A stretch of 64,000 nucleotides of DNA from Geobacteraceae bacterium (GCA_025355965.1 JANXYR010000043.1:1-64000); one strand, 5' to 3'; counted from the first letter of the stretch, positions 43,262-53,952 are shown. Notes: generated by a model not told the origin, from the sequence alone. Translations and numbers: made by a program.

Positions 43262-44587
43262 GTGGCGCGACGCCTGCCAAAAATGCTGTATGCCGATCAT
43301 AAAGGAAACATATTCGACCACCCCGAACTCTGCATGGCCGGGATGAACGGAAATGTGCCGACCCTGCCGGAAGATATTGAACTGATACCGCTCCCAGAGG
43401 ACAGCAAACTCTTCACTATGCCATCTATGCCCCCTATCGCCTGGGATGCTCGCAAGAAAGCTTTCATCACCGTTGACGCCTTGCGGGAGGGGAAACGGAG
43501 TCAGCGTATCCAGGCCGTTTCTGCCTTCATGGCCCCAGGCTATCTGCGAACCCTGCTACCGGCATGCGACTATTCACATAAGAGCGAACTGCTGCCGCTC
43601 TGGTCTTATACCGCTGTCGGCTGGGATGAAGACCGTGACTGCTTTGTCGTCGCCGCCACCAAGGTTGATAACAACAGCAACTGGAATCCGGTCAATTACG
43701 ACGATCGCACCCTTGACCCGTTGGTCCGCGAGATGCTGAAGCAGATGCCGGACAACCGTCTGCTGGAGCAGTTGTCACGTTGCGCCGTCGACTATCACTG
43801 TTTTGCCGCGAAGAACCTGTTCTATCGCCGTTGGGAAGCGCCGTTGCCAACCTCGCCGGTCTGTAACTCAGCCTGCCTTGGCTGTATCAGCCTGCAGGCT
43901 TCTGAATGCTGCCCCTCGAATCACGACCGGATCGGCTTTGTGCCGACACCGGAAGAGCTGTGCGAACTCGCCATCCCCCATCTGGAACAAGCCGAGCAGG
44001 CAATTGTCTCCTACGGTCAGGGGTGTGAGGGTGACCCGATTCTGCAGGCCGATACGATTGCCGAGGCGACACTGCGCATGAAGAAGGGGAGTTCACGCGG
44101 CACCGTCAACTTCAACTCGAACGGCTCTATCCCCGAAAGGGTGCAACTACTCTGCGACGCCGGGATGGATTCGTTCCGCTTTTCGATGAATTCAGTACAC
44201 GAAGACACCTACAACCGCTACTATCGCCCCAAGGGATACCTGTTTAACGATGTGATCCGCTCTGTAAATATCGCCAAACAGGCCGGTCGCTTCACTGCGA
44301 TCAACTACCTGGTTTCGCCCGGCGTTTCAGATGCACCGGAAGAAGTTGAGGCTCTGCTGAAGTTTATCGCCGAGACAGGTATCGACATGATCCAGATGCG
44401 CAATTTGTCAATAGATCCGGATTATTACAATCGCGAAATGAGGGTACAGGGGAAGGGAATCGGCATGTACCGGATGCTGCAGCGCCTGAAAAAGGAATTT
44501 CCGCGATTGCAGTTCGGTTATTACAACCGTACGAAAGAAAATTTTTATCCAGCAGATCTTGAAACCGGCTGGCCTGTCAAGGAATAG
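43262..44587 (+). CDS. Radical SAM protein of unassigned function
   Basis: 441 residues. A family-specific N-terminal half (LYADHKGNIFDHPELCMAGMNG, later LLPLWSYTAVGWDEDRDCFVVAA) precedes a radical SAM core with cluster motif CNSACLGC (about residue 201) and GQGCEGDPILQ, FNSNGSIPERV, FRFSMNSVHEDTY. The start is most likely GTG 43262, with GAGGAG seven bases upstream; ATG 43247 would place the ribosome site inside the gene. No substrate can be assigned, and no precursor peptide is visible nearby. Geobacter genomes carry close relatives as far as I recall. Confidence 0.8.
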   Translation: MARRLPKMLYADHKGNIFDHPELCMAGMNGNVPTLPEDIELIPLPEDSKLFTMPSMPPIAWDARKKAFITVDALREGKRSQRIQAVSAFMAPGYLRTLLPACDYSHKSELLPLWSYTAVGWDEDRDCFVVAATKVDNNSNWNPVNYDDRTLDPLVREMLKQMPDNRLLEQLSRCAVDYHCFAAKNLFYRRWEAPLPTSPVCNSACLGCISLQASECCPSNHDRIGFVPTPEELCELAIPHLEQAEQAIVSYGQGCEGDPILQADTIAEATLRMKKGSSRGTVNFNSNGSIPERVQLLCDAGMDSFRFSMNSVHEDTYNRYYRPKGYLFNDVIRSVNIAKQAGRFTAINYLVSPGVSDAPEEVEALLKFIAETGIDMIQMRNLSIDPDYYNREMRVQGKGIGMYRMLQRLKKEFPRLQFGYYNRTKENFYPADLETGWPVKE

Positions 44588-44646
44588 CCCTCACGAGATA
44601 ATTAGCGTCCACCGTCCCGCCCACCATAAAATATTTCAGTTACCCC

Positions 44647-44675
44647 TTGATTTTTGAAAGGACGCTGTTTATATT
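44647..44675 (+). promoter_or_regulatory. Sigma-70-type promoter of groESL
   Basis: TTGATT (44647-44652), a 17-base spacer, TATATT (44670-44675), directly ahead of the CIRCE operator. Confidence 0.75.
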
Positions 44676-44684
44676 CCGGGAGTA

Positions 44685-44711
44685 TTAGCACTCGGCAACT
44701 GCGAGTGCTAA
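44685..44711. promoter_or_regulatory. CIRCE operator (HrcA site)
   Basis: TTAGCACTC-N9-GAGTGCTAA, an exact match to CIRCE, at the predicted transcription start. HrcA represses groESL here at normal temperature; hrcA itself is outside the window. Confidence 0.96.
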
Positions 44712-44759
44712 TTTCATCTTTACCACCACACCACACAAGGATAGAAAGGAGAAGCACAG

Positions 44760-45047
44760 ATGAATTTACGACCACTGCAGGACCGCATCATTGTAAAGAG
44801 AGTTGAAGAAGAGACAAAAACCGCAGGGGGTCTCTTCATCCCTGAAACCGCTAAAGAAAAACCACAGCGCGGCGAAATCGTTGCTGCCGGTAACGGTAAA
44901 AAAACTGAAGACGGCAAAGTCCTGCCGCTGGATGTAAAGATCGGCGATATCGTTCTGTTCGGCAAATATGCCGGTACCGAAGTTAAAGTTGATGGTAACG
45001 ACTACTTGATGATGCGTGAAGACGATATCCTCGCCGTAGTAGAATAA
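44760..45047 (+). CDS. groES: Co-chaperonin GroES
   Basis: 95 residues beginning [24 protein letters not shown], with the mobile loop and the C-terminal [17 protein letters not shown]. It forms the heptameric lid of the GroEL chamber. GAAAGGAGAAGC precedes the ATG. First gene of the CIRCE-controlled heat-shock operon. The gap to groEL is 174 bp, long for this operon, and contains a hairpin. Confidence 0.98.
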   Translation: MNLRPLQDRIIVKRVEEETKTAGGLFIPETAKEKPQRGEIVAAGNGKKTEDGKVLPLDVKIGDIVLFGKYAGTEVKVDGNDYLMMREDDILAVVE

Positions 45048-45098
45048 AAAACGGTCTTTTTCCGCGCTGGTCTCACCGGTCTTCGACATACCTTGTGC

Positions 45099-45118
45099 GG
45101 CGTACCAAGTGGTACGCC
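45099..45118 (+). other. Hairpin between groES and groEL
   Basis: GGCGTACC-AAGT-GGTACGCC, a perfect 8-bp stem with a 4-base loop. A second weaker pairing (CGGCAAAA with TTTTGCCG, about 45137-45175) follows. Neither is followed by a T run, so mRNA processing or stability is likelier than termination. Confidence 0.5.
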
Positions 45119-45191
45119 TCCGCGGCATGCCTCAACCGGCAAAACCATCATCGAAAAAATCCTCGTTTTTGCCGAATCCATATTTTATTAG

Positions 45192-46880
<1,689 letters not shown>

Positions 46881-46928
46881 CCGTACACCAACACCCTGTA
46901 GCTAAAATGATTCACACGTTTAGGCATT

Positions 46929-46963
46929 GGCGGAAAACTTCGGTTTTCCGCCTTTGTTTTTTT
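46929..46963 (+). terminator. Terminator of groESL
   Basis: GGCGGAAAAC (46929-46938), loop TTCG, GTTTTCCGCC (46943-46952), then a T-rich run to 46963. Confidence 0.93.
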
Positions 46964-47021
46964 CTACTAATGCGATAGTATGGCAAACAGACATTAAACC
47001 TTTGCTAAGATAGGGGCTTTC

Positions 47022-47339
47022 ATGGAATTAATCGGTAAAGCATTGACATTAAGTGAGCTGGTTTCGTATCAGGATGGTTCGGTTGTCAGCAAAACACTGA
47101 TCGACAAGAAAATCGGCACTCTGACCATGTTTTCATTTGGTGCCGGTCAGGGATTAAGCGAACATACCGCACCATTTGACGCTGTTGTTCAGGTAGTTGA
47201 TGGTGAAGCAGATGTGGTTATCAATGGAGAAACTCAGACGGTGGTCGCCGGGCAGATGATTATCATGCCGGCCAACATTCCGCATGAACTGAAAGCGGTC
47301 AAGCCGTTTAAAATGCTGCTGACCATGATCCGGGCGTGA
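47022..47339 (+). CDS. Small cupin-domain protein
   Basis: 105 residues forming one cupin barrel. Motif 1 is G-x-GLSEHTAPFDAVVQVVDG and motif 2 AGQMIIMPANIPHEL, with His and Glu ligands typical of a metal-binding cupin (one or two of the usual His are replaced by Ala/Phe). Such stand-alone cupins often bind metal and small ligands without known reaction. Its stop is three bases before hemH, so it is probably cotranscribed with it. Confidence 0.87.
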   Translation: MELIGKALTLSELVSYQDGSVVSKTLIDKKIGTLTMFSFGAGQGLSEHTAPFDAVVQVVDGEADVVINGETQTVVAGQMIIMPANIPHELKAVKPFKMLLTMIRA

Positions 47340-47342
47340 GAT

Positions 47343-48296
47343 ATGCCTGACAAAACTGCCGTGCTGCTGCTCCAGATGGGGGGTGCCGATTCGCTGGCCG
47401 CCATCGAGCCTTTTCTTTATAGTCTTTTTTCCGACCGGGATATTATCCGCATCGGACCGGCTTTTTTGCAGCCAACCATAGCCCGCTTCATTGCGCGCCG
47501 CCGCTCTAAGAAAGTTATGGAATATTACCGCAAGATCGGCGGCAAATCACCTATTCGCGAACTTACCGAGCAGCAGGCTGCAGCCCTGGAAGCAGTTCTC
47601 GGGGCGGACTATCGCTGTTTTGTGGCCATGCGCTATTCAAAACCGGACAGTGCCGAGGCGTTATCCGCCATCTCACGCGAAGGAATCACCAAGGTAATTG
47701 TTCTTTCGCTCTATCCGCATTATTCTCGTGCCACGGTCGGTTCGAGCATCAATGAGCTGGAGCGCGAATTAAAGAAATCCGCTGTCCATTTCAGCCTCTC
47801 CTACATCAATCAGTTCTATGATCGTCCTTCCTATATAGCCGCACTGGCAGAAAAGATCGAACGTGGACTGGCCGGTTTCACGGAAAGAAGCAATGTACAG
47901 CTCGTCTTCTCGGCTCATGGTCTGCCACAATCATTCATCGATTCTGGTGATCCTTATCTCGAGCATATCCAGGCTACTGTACGCTTGGTCATGGAACATT
48001 TCAGCGATGTTTCTCACCACCTGGCCTTCCAGTCCCGCGCCGGACCGGTCAAATGGCTGGAACCGTCCACTGAAGCTAAAATCGCCGAACTCGCAGCAGC
48101 CGGATACAAGCAGCTGCTGATGGTACCACTCTCGTTCGTGTCCGATCACATTGAGACCCTTTACGAAATAGACATCCAATACAAGGAAGAAGCGGCAGCT
48201 CTGGGAATCATGGATTTTCGACGCACGGAAGCACTCAACAGCTCACCGGCCTTCATTTCCTGTCTGGCTGAACTGGTACGAGAGTGCGTGGGCTGA
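47343..48296 (+). CDS. hemH: Ferrochelatase
   Basis: 317 residues. Starts [28 protein letters not shown] and carries the catalytic His in [13 protein letters not shown]-type sequence ([10 protein letters not shown]), plus [13 protein letters not shown] and the late Glu-rich region [17 protein letters not shown]. It inserts ferrous iron into protoporphyrin IX, the last step of protohaem synthesis, and serves the many haem proteins of this organism. Predicted to be cytoplasmic. It follows the cupin gene directly. Confidence 0.95.
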   Translation: MPDKTAVLLLQMGGADSLAAIEPFLYSLFSDRDIIRIGPAFLQPTIARFIARRRSKKVMEYYRKIGGKSPIRELTEQQAAALEAVLGADYRCFVAMRYSKPDSAEALSAISREGITKVIVLSLYPHYSRATVGSSINELERELKKSAVHFSLSYINQFYDRPSYIAALAEKIERGLAGFTERSNVQLVFSAHGLPQSFIDSGDPYLEHIQATVRLVMEHFSDVSHHLAFQSRAGPVKWLEPSTEAKIAELAAAGYKQLLMVPLSFVSDHIETLYEIDIQYKEEAAALGIMDFRRTEALNSSPAFISCLAELVRECVG

Positions 48297-48364
48297 GATT
48301 GATTTTATGAGTTGTCTATCGTATAGTGCAGCAAATCCAATGAACAAATTAACCGGAGGGTATC

Positions 48365-48937
48365 ATGATTAAAAAAATGTTGGGCACCGTAGCACTGATC
48401 TGTCTCATGGCTGGAATCGCCTGTGCCGAAGGAAAGAACAACCCGATAGTAGTAATGGAAACCAGCCTGGGTAACGTCAAAATTGAGCTTTTCGAAAAAG
48501 AGGCTCCTCTCAGCGTCAAGAACTTTATTAACTATACAAACAGCGGTTTTTATAGCGGTACGATCTTCCACCGCGTCATTCCAGGCTTCATGGTTCAGGG
48601 TGGCGGCTTCACAGCCGATCTCAAACAGAAACCAACTGAAGCACCTATCAATAACGAGGCGGGAAACGGGCTAAAAAACCAGCGTGGAACCTTGGCTATG
48701 GCACGCACCGGCATCGTTGATTCTGCCACAGCACAGTTTTTCATAAATACCGTCAATAATGACTTTCTCAACCACCGCGACAAAACCCAGCAAGGTTTCG
48801 GTTATGCTGTGTTCGGCAAGATTGTAGAAGGGATGGACGTGGTTGACAAAATTGCTGCCGTAAAGACAGTTACACGTGTTTTTCCTGATGTCCCCGAGAC
48901 TCCAGTTATTATCAAGTCTGTCAAAGTACTAAAGTAG
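48365..48937 (+). CDS. Periplasmic cyclophilin-type peptidyl-prolyl isomerase
   Basis: 190 residues with a signal peptide (about 1-20, ending GIACAEG) and a cyclophilin domain: VVMETSLGNVKIELFEKEAP, YTNSGFYSGTIFHRVIPGFMVQGGG, TLAMARTG, SATAQFFINTVNND, GYAVFGKIVEGMDVVDKI. All substrate-groove residues expected (FHRVIPGFM.QGG) are present. It should help fold exported proteins. CCGGAGGGTATC is the ribosome site. The LUD gene begins nine bases after the stop. Confidence 0.94.
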   Translation: MIKKMLGTVALICLMAGIACAEGKNNPIVVMETSLGNVKIELFEKEAPLSVKNFINYTNSGFYSGTIFHRVIPGFMVQGGGFTADLKQKPTEAPINNEAGNGLKNQRGTLAMARTGIVDSATAQFFINTVNNDFLNHRDKTQQGFGYAVFGKIVEGMDVVDKIAAVKTVTRVFPDVPETPVIIKSVKVLK

Positions 48938-48946
48938 GGATTTACT

Positions 48947-49600
48947 ATGGGAATGACTGAAGACCTTATCAACTGGACCCATGAGCAGAAGTGTCTGAAA
49001 GCGGTGGAGTCGCTCGAAAGAAACGGCTTCACCGCCTTGTACTGCCCCACACCACAGGCTGCTGCAGAGTATATCATCACCAATGCTTCCGATTCCGTTA
49101 CAGTCGGTTTTGGTGGTTCCATGTCGATCGTCTCACTTGGGGTTGAACAACCACTGCGAGAACAGGGCAAAGAGATTCTAAACCATGCTTCCCCAGCTCT
49201 TTCTCGCAATGAAAAGATGGAAATCATGCGTCGTCAGCTGACCTGCGACCTGTTTCTTTCCGGCTGCAATGCGCTGACTCTAAACGGTGAACTGGTCAAT
49301 ATCGATGCCACAGGTAACCGTGTTGCCGCAATGTTCTTTGGTCCACGTAAAGTAATAGTCGTTGCCGGGCGCAATAAACTGGTTGACGGCACACCTCAGG
49401 ATGCTATTGCGCGAGTCAAAACATGGGCAACTCCGCCTAATGCCAAACGGCTCAATTTCAAAACGCCATGCGCCACCACCGGCTTTTGCAGCGATTGCAA
49501 TTCACCGGACCGACTCTGCCGAGTGACAACCATTATCGATCGCAAGCCGCGTTTTACAGATCTCCATGTCCTGATAGTCAATGCTGATATGGGGCTTTGA
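48947..49600 (+). CDS. LUD-domain protein (LutC/DUF162-like)
   Basis: 217 residues. The LUD pattern is clear: VTVGFGGSMSIVSLGVEQPLREQG, FLSGCNALTLNGELVNIDATGNRVAAMFFGPRKVIVVAGRNKLV. The C-terminus adds six cysteines (CATTGFCSDCNSPDRLC), possibly a metal or iron-sulfur site. LUD proteins include LutC of lactate utilisation, but many singletons like this one have no assigned role. Its stop overlaps the ComF start (TGATG). Confidence 0.87.
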   Translation: MGMTEDLINWTHEQKCLKAVESLERNGFTALYCPTPQAAAEYIITNASDSVTVGFGGSMSIVSLGVEQPLREQGKEILNHASPALSRNEKMEIMRRQLTCDLFLSGCNALTLNGELVNIDATGNRVAAMFFGPRKVIVVAGRNKLVDGTPQDAIARVKTWATPPNAKRLNFKTPCATTGFCSDCNSPDRLCRVTTIIDRKPRFTDLHVLIVNADMGL

Positions 49601-50334
49601 TGTTCTCAGTCAAGCCGTTTTTACATGCGCTGCTTGACGTCATCCTGCCGCCGATTTGTCACATCTGCCGTTCCTTTATCCCGAATGCCGGCACGCTCCA
49701 TATCTGTCAGACCTGCCAAGATCTCTTGCCGCTCGTTTCGTCTCCTCTCTGCCCGATCTGCGGAATCCCCTTTATTGGGACAGGGAGTGATCACCGCTGC
49801 GGCCCGTGCCTGAGCAACCCACCGCATTTTGATACCGCCCGGGCACACTTCCTCTATGAAGGCCCCATACGCGAGCTGATTCACACCTTCAAATACAATC
49901 AGAAAACACATCTGCGAAACCCACTGGCACTCCTGACTCTGCAAGGAATGAGCAACTTCTTGACAAGCCAGAATTCGCACCTCATCATACCTGTTCCTCT
50001 GCATCGCTCCCGCCTTCAACAGCGCGGCTTTAACCAAGCGGTGCTCCTCGGCAGAGCCATCTCACACTACCTTTCTCTGCCGCTGCTCCCGGACGCTCTT
50101 GTCAGAACCCGGCCGACAGAACCCCAGATCGATCTCTCGGCGGCAGAACGCCGGGTAAATGTAAAGGGGGCATTTACTGTATCCAGACCGGACCAAGTCG
50201 CTGGCAAACGCATACTGCTGCTTGATGATGTCATGACAACCGGTAGTACGATGGATGAGTGCGCCAAAGAGCTGAAAAAAGCCGGGGCAGATACGGTCAT
50301 CTCTGTAACAATCGCCCGTACTGCGCGTCACTGA
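49600..50334 (+). CDS. ComF-family phosphoribosyltransferase-like protein
   Basis: 244 residues. The N-terminal zinc part (CHICRSF..., CQTC, CPICG, CGPC) is followed by a type I phosphoribosyltransferase fold with the PRPP-binding motif ILLLDDVMTTGSTMDECAKEL. ComF is required for DNA uptake in some bacteria and is kept in many non-transformable ones. The ATG at 49600 overlaps the upstream stop; a TTG one codon earlier is less likely. Cotranscribed with the LUD gene. Confidence 0.93.
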   Translation: MFSVKPFLHALLDVILPPICHICRSFIPNAGTLHICQTCQDLLPLVSSPLCPICGIPFIGTGSDHRCGPCLSNPPHFDTARAHFLYEGPIRELIHTFKYNQKTHLRNPLALLTLQGMSNFLTSQNSHLIIPVPLHRSRLQQRGFNQAVLLGRAISHYLSLPLLPDALVRTRPTEPQIDLSAAERRVNVKGAFTVSRPDQVAGKRILLLDDVMTTGSTMDECAKELKKAGADTVISVTIARTARH

Positions 50335-50375
50335 AACTTCCGGATAAGTACGTTCACCTCTAAAAGCTTATTTCC

Positions 50376-50404
50376 TTGACAACCACGGTTTGCTTCCGTA
50401 AGAA
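50376..50404 (+). promoter_or_regulatory. Sigma-70-type promoter of the Rrf2 regulator
   Basis: TTGACA (50376-50381), a 17-base spacer, TAAGAA (50399-50404), 35 bases before the start codon. Confidence 0.6.
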
Positions 50405-50438
50405 TTGTGCATTTTTAATTCAGAATGGAGTAAATGAT

Positions 50439-50915
50439 ATGCGCCTCTCAACTAAAAGCAGATACGGCCTGCGAGCCATGATAGACATCGCGTACAACTG
50501 CGGCCCTGAACCTGTCCAGATTCAGGACATATCCCGGCGGCAGCAGATTTCTCCACGCTATCTTGAACAGATTTTTCAGAACCTGAAACGTGCCGGTCTC
50601 CTGAAAAGCAAACGTGGTCCACAGGGTGGATATGCGCTGTCACGCAAGCCTAATGAAATTACGGTTCTTCAAATTCTAAATGCCACCGAGCAGGATGTGC
50701 TTCTGGTTGACTGCGACGGATTAACACCTAAGAAAAGACGCCGTAAGACAGAGTGTCCTTTTGAAGGGCAGTGTGTCACCCAGACCGTCTGGGCTGAAGC
50801 AAACTCACTACTTGACACTCTGTTTAGCGGCATCACTCTGCAAACCCTCTGTCAGCGTGCTCACGACATGGGCATTAAAAGTGAAAATGATCATCGCCTC
50901 ATGTACCACATCTGA
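50439..50915 (+). CDS. Rrf2-family regulator, possibly iron-sulfur (IscR-like)
   Basis: 158 residues. It begins MRLSTKSRYGLRAMIDIA and has the helix-turn-helix/wing of the family (QIQDISRRQQISPRYLEQIFQNLKRAGLLKSKRGPQGGYAL). Three cysteines at 92, 106 and 112 lie where IscR has its 2Fe-2S ligands, though the first spacing is 14 rather than 6. An Fe-S regulator is therefore possible. No isc/suf genes are next to it. Start ATG 50439 has GGAG upstream. The next gene is a diguanylate cyclase 29 bp downstream. Confidence 0.88.
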   Translation: MRLSTKSRYGLRAMIDIAYNCGPEPVQIQDISRRQQISPRYLEQIFQNLKRAGLLKSKRGPQGGYALSRKPNEITVLQILNATEQDVLLVDCDGLTPKKRRRKTECPFEGQCVTQTVWAEANSLLDTLFSGITLQTLCQRAHDMGIKSENDHRLMYHI

Positions 50916-50944
50916 CACTTCCTGATTTTATTGAAAGAGGAACT

Positions 50945-51847
50945 ATGCTGGAGACAGTCGATTTTTATCGTGAAATTTTGGACAATCTGCACGATGGCAT
51001 TTTTTTTGTGGACAAGGAAGGGTGTATCACTTACTGGAATAATGGCGCCGCCAGCCTGACCGGTTTTAGCTCTGCAGAGGTTCAAGGCAGAAATTATTGT
51101 GATATTATTCATCCGCTTGACGAGCAGGGGAAACAGCTCTGTGAAAGCGACACTAGTCCGGTCCGGGAGGTATTTGACATTTCAACCATGACTGATTTTG
51201 AGGCCTACATCAGCCACAAGGAAGGTCATCTGCTGCCAATATCTATCCGTATTGCTCCGGTACGAGAGGTTGAACAGCAATATGTTGTTGCAATAGAATT
51301 CCACAGCAGCAATTCACCCCGCTATGCCATGCGACAGCACCTTGAAGAGCTACAGAAACTGGCAATGCATGATCAATTGACCGGTATTGCCAACCGCCGC
51401 TTTATTGAAATCAATCTTGCGTCACGCCTGGAAGAGCTGAGGCGGTACGGGTTTGATTTCTCGATCATGTTCATTGATGCCGATCATTTCAAAACGATCA
51501 ATGATACGCACGGCCACAGCGTCGGTGATCGCATCCTTAAAATGATCAGCGCGACTGTTGCCAACAGCCTGCGTTCATTTGATACTATCGGGCGTTGGGG
51601 GGGTGAGGAATTTGTCGTACTGCTGGTAAATCCGAAGAGTGAAGATCTGTTTAAACTTACTGACCGCATACGAAGGCTGGTAGAAAACTCTTCCTTGACG
51701 CTGGATTCCGGGGAAACGTTACGGGTAACGGTTTCAATAGGAGCTACAGCAGCTCGAAAAGGAGAAACGGTGGAATCGCTCGTTGATCGCGCCGACAAGC
51801 TTATGTTTGAAAGCAAACTACGCGGCAGAAATCAGGTTTCGATTTAA
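50945..51847 (+). CDS. PAS-GGDEF diguanylate cyclase
   Basis: 300 residues without membrane helices. A PAS domain (about 5-120: ILDNLHDGIFFVDKEG, YWNNGAASLTGFSS) precedes a GGDEF domain with active-site GGEEF (about 218-222, in RWGGEEFVVLL) and metal ligand Asp in FIDADHFKTIND. It should make c-di-GMP from GTP in response to a cytoplasmic PAS signal. The allosteric I-site RxxD upstream of GGEEF is not evident. GAGG lies ahead of the ATG. Ends at a bidirectional terminator. Confidence 0.92.
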   Translation: MLETVDFYREILDNLHDGIFFVDKEGCITYWNNGAASLTGFSSAEVQGRNYCDIIHPLDEQGKQLCESDTSPVREVFDISTMTDFEAYISHKEGHLLPISIRIAPVREVEQQYVVAIEFHSSNSPRYAMRQHLEELQKLAMHDQLTGIANRRFIEINLASRLEELRRYGFDFSIMFIDADHFKTINDTHGHSVGDRILKMISATVANSLRSFDTIGRWGGEEFVVLLVNPKSEDLFKLTDRIRRLVENSSLTLDSGETLRVTVSIGATAARKGETVESLVDRADKLMFESKLRGRNQVSI

Positions 51848-51873
51848 TTCCAGCAGAAACAGTGCAGATTTTT

Positions 51874-51915
51874 AAAACCGGAAGGGGCGGCTTGAGGGCC
51901 GCCCTTTCCGGTTTT
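51874..51915. terminator. Bidirectional terminator
   Basis: 18-bp arms 51874-51891 and 51898-51915 with one mismatch, 6-base loop, A/T-rich outer ends. It serves the cyclase gene and the convergent acetyltransferase gene. Confidence 0.9.
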
Positions 51916-52363
51916 ATAGGTTTAGTATCATAGCATTTTCGTCACAATCCGGGAATTTCGGACATTTAATACAATCACCCCAGACTTTATGCGGCAATTC
52001 CGCTTTATCCACCAACAGAAAGCCATGCTTGGCAAAAAAGTCCGGTTTGTAGGTCAGGCAGAATATCCGTCTTAACCCAATTTCATGTGCTTCAGAAATA
52101 CACGCCTGCACCAGGCGACTTCCGATCCCCTTACGCCCGGCATCCTCAGTCACAGCAACAGAACGCACCTCTGCCAGATCATCCCACACTATGTGCAGGG
52201 CAGCGGCGCCCAGGATAACACCATCCTCTTCAACCACGTAAAAGTCACGTATAGATTCGTACAGTTCTGACAATGAACGGGAAAGCATGTCCCCCCGATT
52301 GGCAAAAGTCATCAACAACTTCTGAATATCCTTTACATCCGCAATATGTGCTTTTCTGATCAT
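51914..52363 (-). CDS. GNAT acetyltransferase, short N-acetylglutamate synthase-like
   Basis: 149 residues of the GNAT fold. Acetyl-CoA loop: DAGRKGIGSRLVQACI. The pattern (MLSRSLSELYESIRDFYVVEED, ALHIVWDDLAEVRSVAV, FCLTYKPDFFAKHGF, ELPHKVWGDCIKCPKFPDCDE) is the one I associate with short ArgA-type N-acetylglutamate synthases in deltaproteobacteria, lacking the kinase-like domain. This would start arginine synthesis. ATG 52363 with GGGGAG is preferred; 34 residues further upstream are in frame but not family-like. Confidence 0.78.
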   Translation of the reverse strand: MIRKAHIADVKDIQKLLMTFANRGDMLSRSLSELYESIRDFYVVEEDGVILGAAALHIVWDDLAEVRSVAVTEDAGRKGIGSRLVQACISEAHEIGLRRIFCLTYKPDFFAKHGFLLVDKAELPHKVWGDCIKCPKFPDCDENAMILNL

Positions 52364-52451
52364 GCAACTCCCCTTCCCTGCCTTTGATAGACAGGACAGT
52401 TCGTTAGCCAAATTTTTTCTGCCGGAAAAAGCAGAAAATATTTGTAACTTA

Positions 52452-52937
52452 CTACCGTATTCCAACTGTTACCAAGTGAGGCTTAAGCACCCTGATAAGT
52501 TCAACCGGGTCAACTTCAACCAAATAGCCCCGCTTACCTCCGTTGATGTAAATCTTTGGCAGAGTGGCGATACTACCTTCCATATAAACCGGCATCTGGT
52601 GACGCGTCCCGAATGGTGAAGTACCTCCGACCAGATAACCGCTCTGTTTTTGAGCCACGTCAGCTGAACAGGGCGAAATCTGTTTTACTCCAAGCAAACG
52701 TGCCATTTCCTTGGTGGAAACCTGCAAATCACCATGCATCAGTACGATCAGAGGAGTACGGTTTTCATCCTCCATGACCAGCGTTTTTATGACGGCATGT
52801 TCGTCAACGCCGAGTTCACGGGATGATGCGGCTGTGCCCCCTTTTTCCTCATAGGTGTAGAGATGATCGCTAAATGTCACTTTTTCGGCGCGCAGCTGGC
52901 GTATAGCAGCGGTTACCGGTGTTTTTTCTTTTGCCAT
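52452..52937 (-). CDS. Cys-tRNA(Pro)/aminoacyl-tRNA deacylase (YbaK/EbsC)
   Basis: 161 residues of the YbaK/ProX fold: TPVTAAIRQLRAEKVTFSDHLYTYEEKG, VIKTLVMEDENRTPLIVLMHGDLQVSTKEMARLLG, QKQSGYLVGGTSPFGTR. The invariant Lys in VIKTLV and GGTSPFG are present, as in YbaK. It hydrolyses Cys-tRNA(Pro) mischarged by prolyl-tRNA synthetase. Start ATG 52937 follows the hypE stop by one base, so it is coupled to hypE. The longer upstream open frame overlaps hypE and is not family-like. Confidence 0.9.
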   Translation of the reverse strand: MAKEKTPVTAAIRQLRAEKVTFSDHLYTYEEKGGTAASSRELGVDEHAVIKTLVMEDENRTPLIVLMHGDLQVSTKEMARLLGVKQISPCSADVAQKQSGYLVGGTSPFGTRHQMPVYMEGSIATLPKIYINGGKRGYLVEVDPVELIRVLKPHLVTVGIR

Positions 52938-52938
52938 C

Positions 52939-53952
52939 TCAGCATATCCTCGGCAGCTGTTCTCCGGAAAGCATATCGACTGAGCGCATGCCGCCAATAA
53001 CTGTCTCCATCTGCACCCGACCGGATGGGCCGGTTTCAACCGTGCCAATGACAGCAGCATCAGCTCCGAGCGGATGTTTCCTGATAACAGACAGAGCTGC
53101 TTCCGCAAAATCCGCCGACACAAACGCCAGCAGCTTCCCCTCGTTTGCAACAAACAGCGGGTCCAGACCCAGAATGGAACAGACTCCACGCACGGCAGGC
53201 TTAACCGGCAACGTCTCTTCACGCAATGTGATAGCAACACCAGACTGCTGCGCTATTTCCTTGATGGTTGTTGCCACACCGCCACGGGTTGGATCGCGCA
53301 GTACATGCAGGGCAGAGCCCACTTCCGCAAGAAGCCCAGCAACCAGACCGTTCAACGCCGCTGAATCGCTTTTTATTTCAGTATCGACTTCAAGCCCTTC
53401 TCGTCCCGCCATAACGGCAATGCCATGATCACCAATTGTGCCGTTAATGATAATAACATCTCCCGGTTGTGCGTTTGCACCATGAATCGGAAGAGTGTGT
53501 TCGACTGAACCAACACCGGAGGTCGTGATAAAAATTTTGTCAGCCTTGCCGCGCGGCACAACTTTGGTATCTCCGGTGACAATGCGCACACCGGCCGCAT
53601 CAGCCGCAGAGCGCATATCCTCAAGAATAACCTTCAAATCAGCTTTACTAAAACCCTCTTCAATAATCAACCCGACGCTAAGCCAAAGCGGCCTGGCACC
53701 CATCATTGCCAGATCGTTGACAGTGCCATGCACAGCCAGACTGCCGATGGTTCCGCCCGGGAAAAATATCGGATCAACAACAAAAGAATCTGTCGTATAG
53801 GCTATTCTACCAGGAACGGCATCGAGCAGGGCAGCATCGTTCTGGGCCGAAGAAGCTATGCCGGTGACAATCGGTATGATCAGCTCATCTAGCAGTTGGT
53901 GCGAAAGCCGGCCACCGCTACCGTGGCCAAGAAGGATAAGGTCTTTATTCAC
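52939..53952 (-). CDS. hypE: Hydrogenase maturation protein HypE
   Basis: 337 residues. AIRS/PurM fold with GHGSGGRLSHQLLDE at the start, DAALLDAVPGRIAYTTDSFVV.P.FFPGG, TGDTKVVP, VLRDPTRGG and the essential C-terminal PRIC, whose Cys carries the carbamoyl that HypE turns into a thiocyanate for the CN ligands of [NiFe] hydrogenase. Start GTG 53952 with AGGAG; an in-frame start at 54009 adds a non-conserved tail. The other hyp genes are not adjacent; the upstream neighbour is a histidine kinase. Confidence 0.95.
   Translation of the reverse strand: MNKDLILLGHGSGGRLSHQLLDELIIPIVTGIASSAQNDAALLDAVPGRIAYTTDSFVVDPIFFPGGTIGSLAVHGTVNDLAMMGARPLWLSVGLIIEEGFSKADLKVILEDMRSAADAAGVRIVTGDTKVVPRGKADKIFITTSGVGSVEHTLPIHGANAQPGDVIIINGTIGDHGIAVMAGREGLEVDTEIKSDSAALNGLVAGLLAEVGSALHVLRDPTRGGVATTIKEIAQQSGVAITLREETLPVKPAVRGVCSILGLDPLFVANEGKLLAFVSADFAEAALSVIRKHPLGADAAVIGTVETGPSGRVQMETVIGGMRSVDMLSGEQLPRIC

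Noticed and set aside
52938-53240. N-terminal extension of the YbaK gene
   Set aside because: The upstream open frame lies antiphase over hypE and contains no family sequence; ATG 52937 matches the family start.
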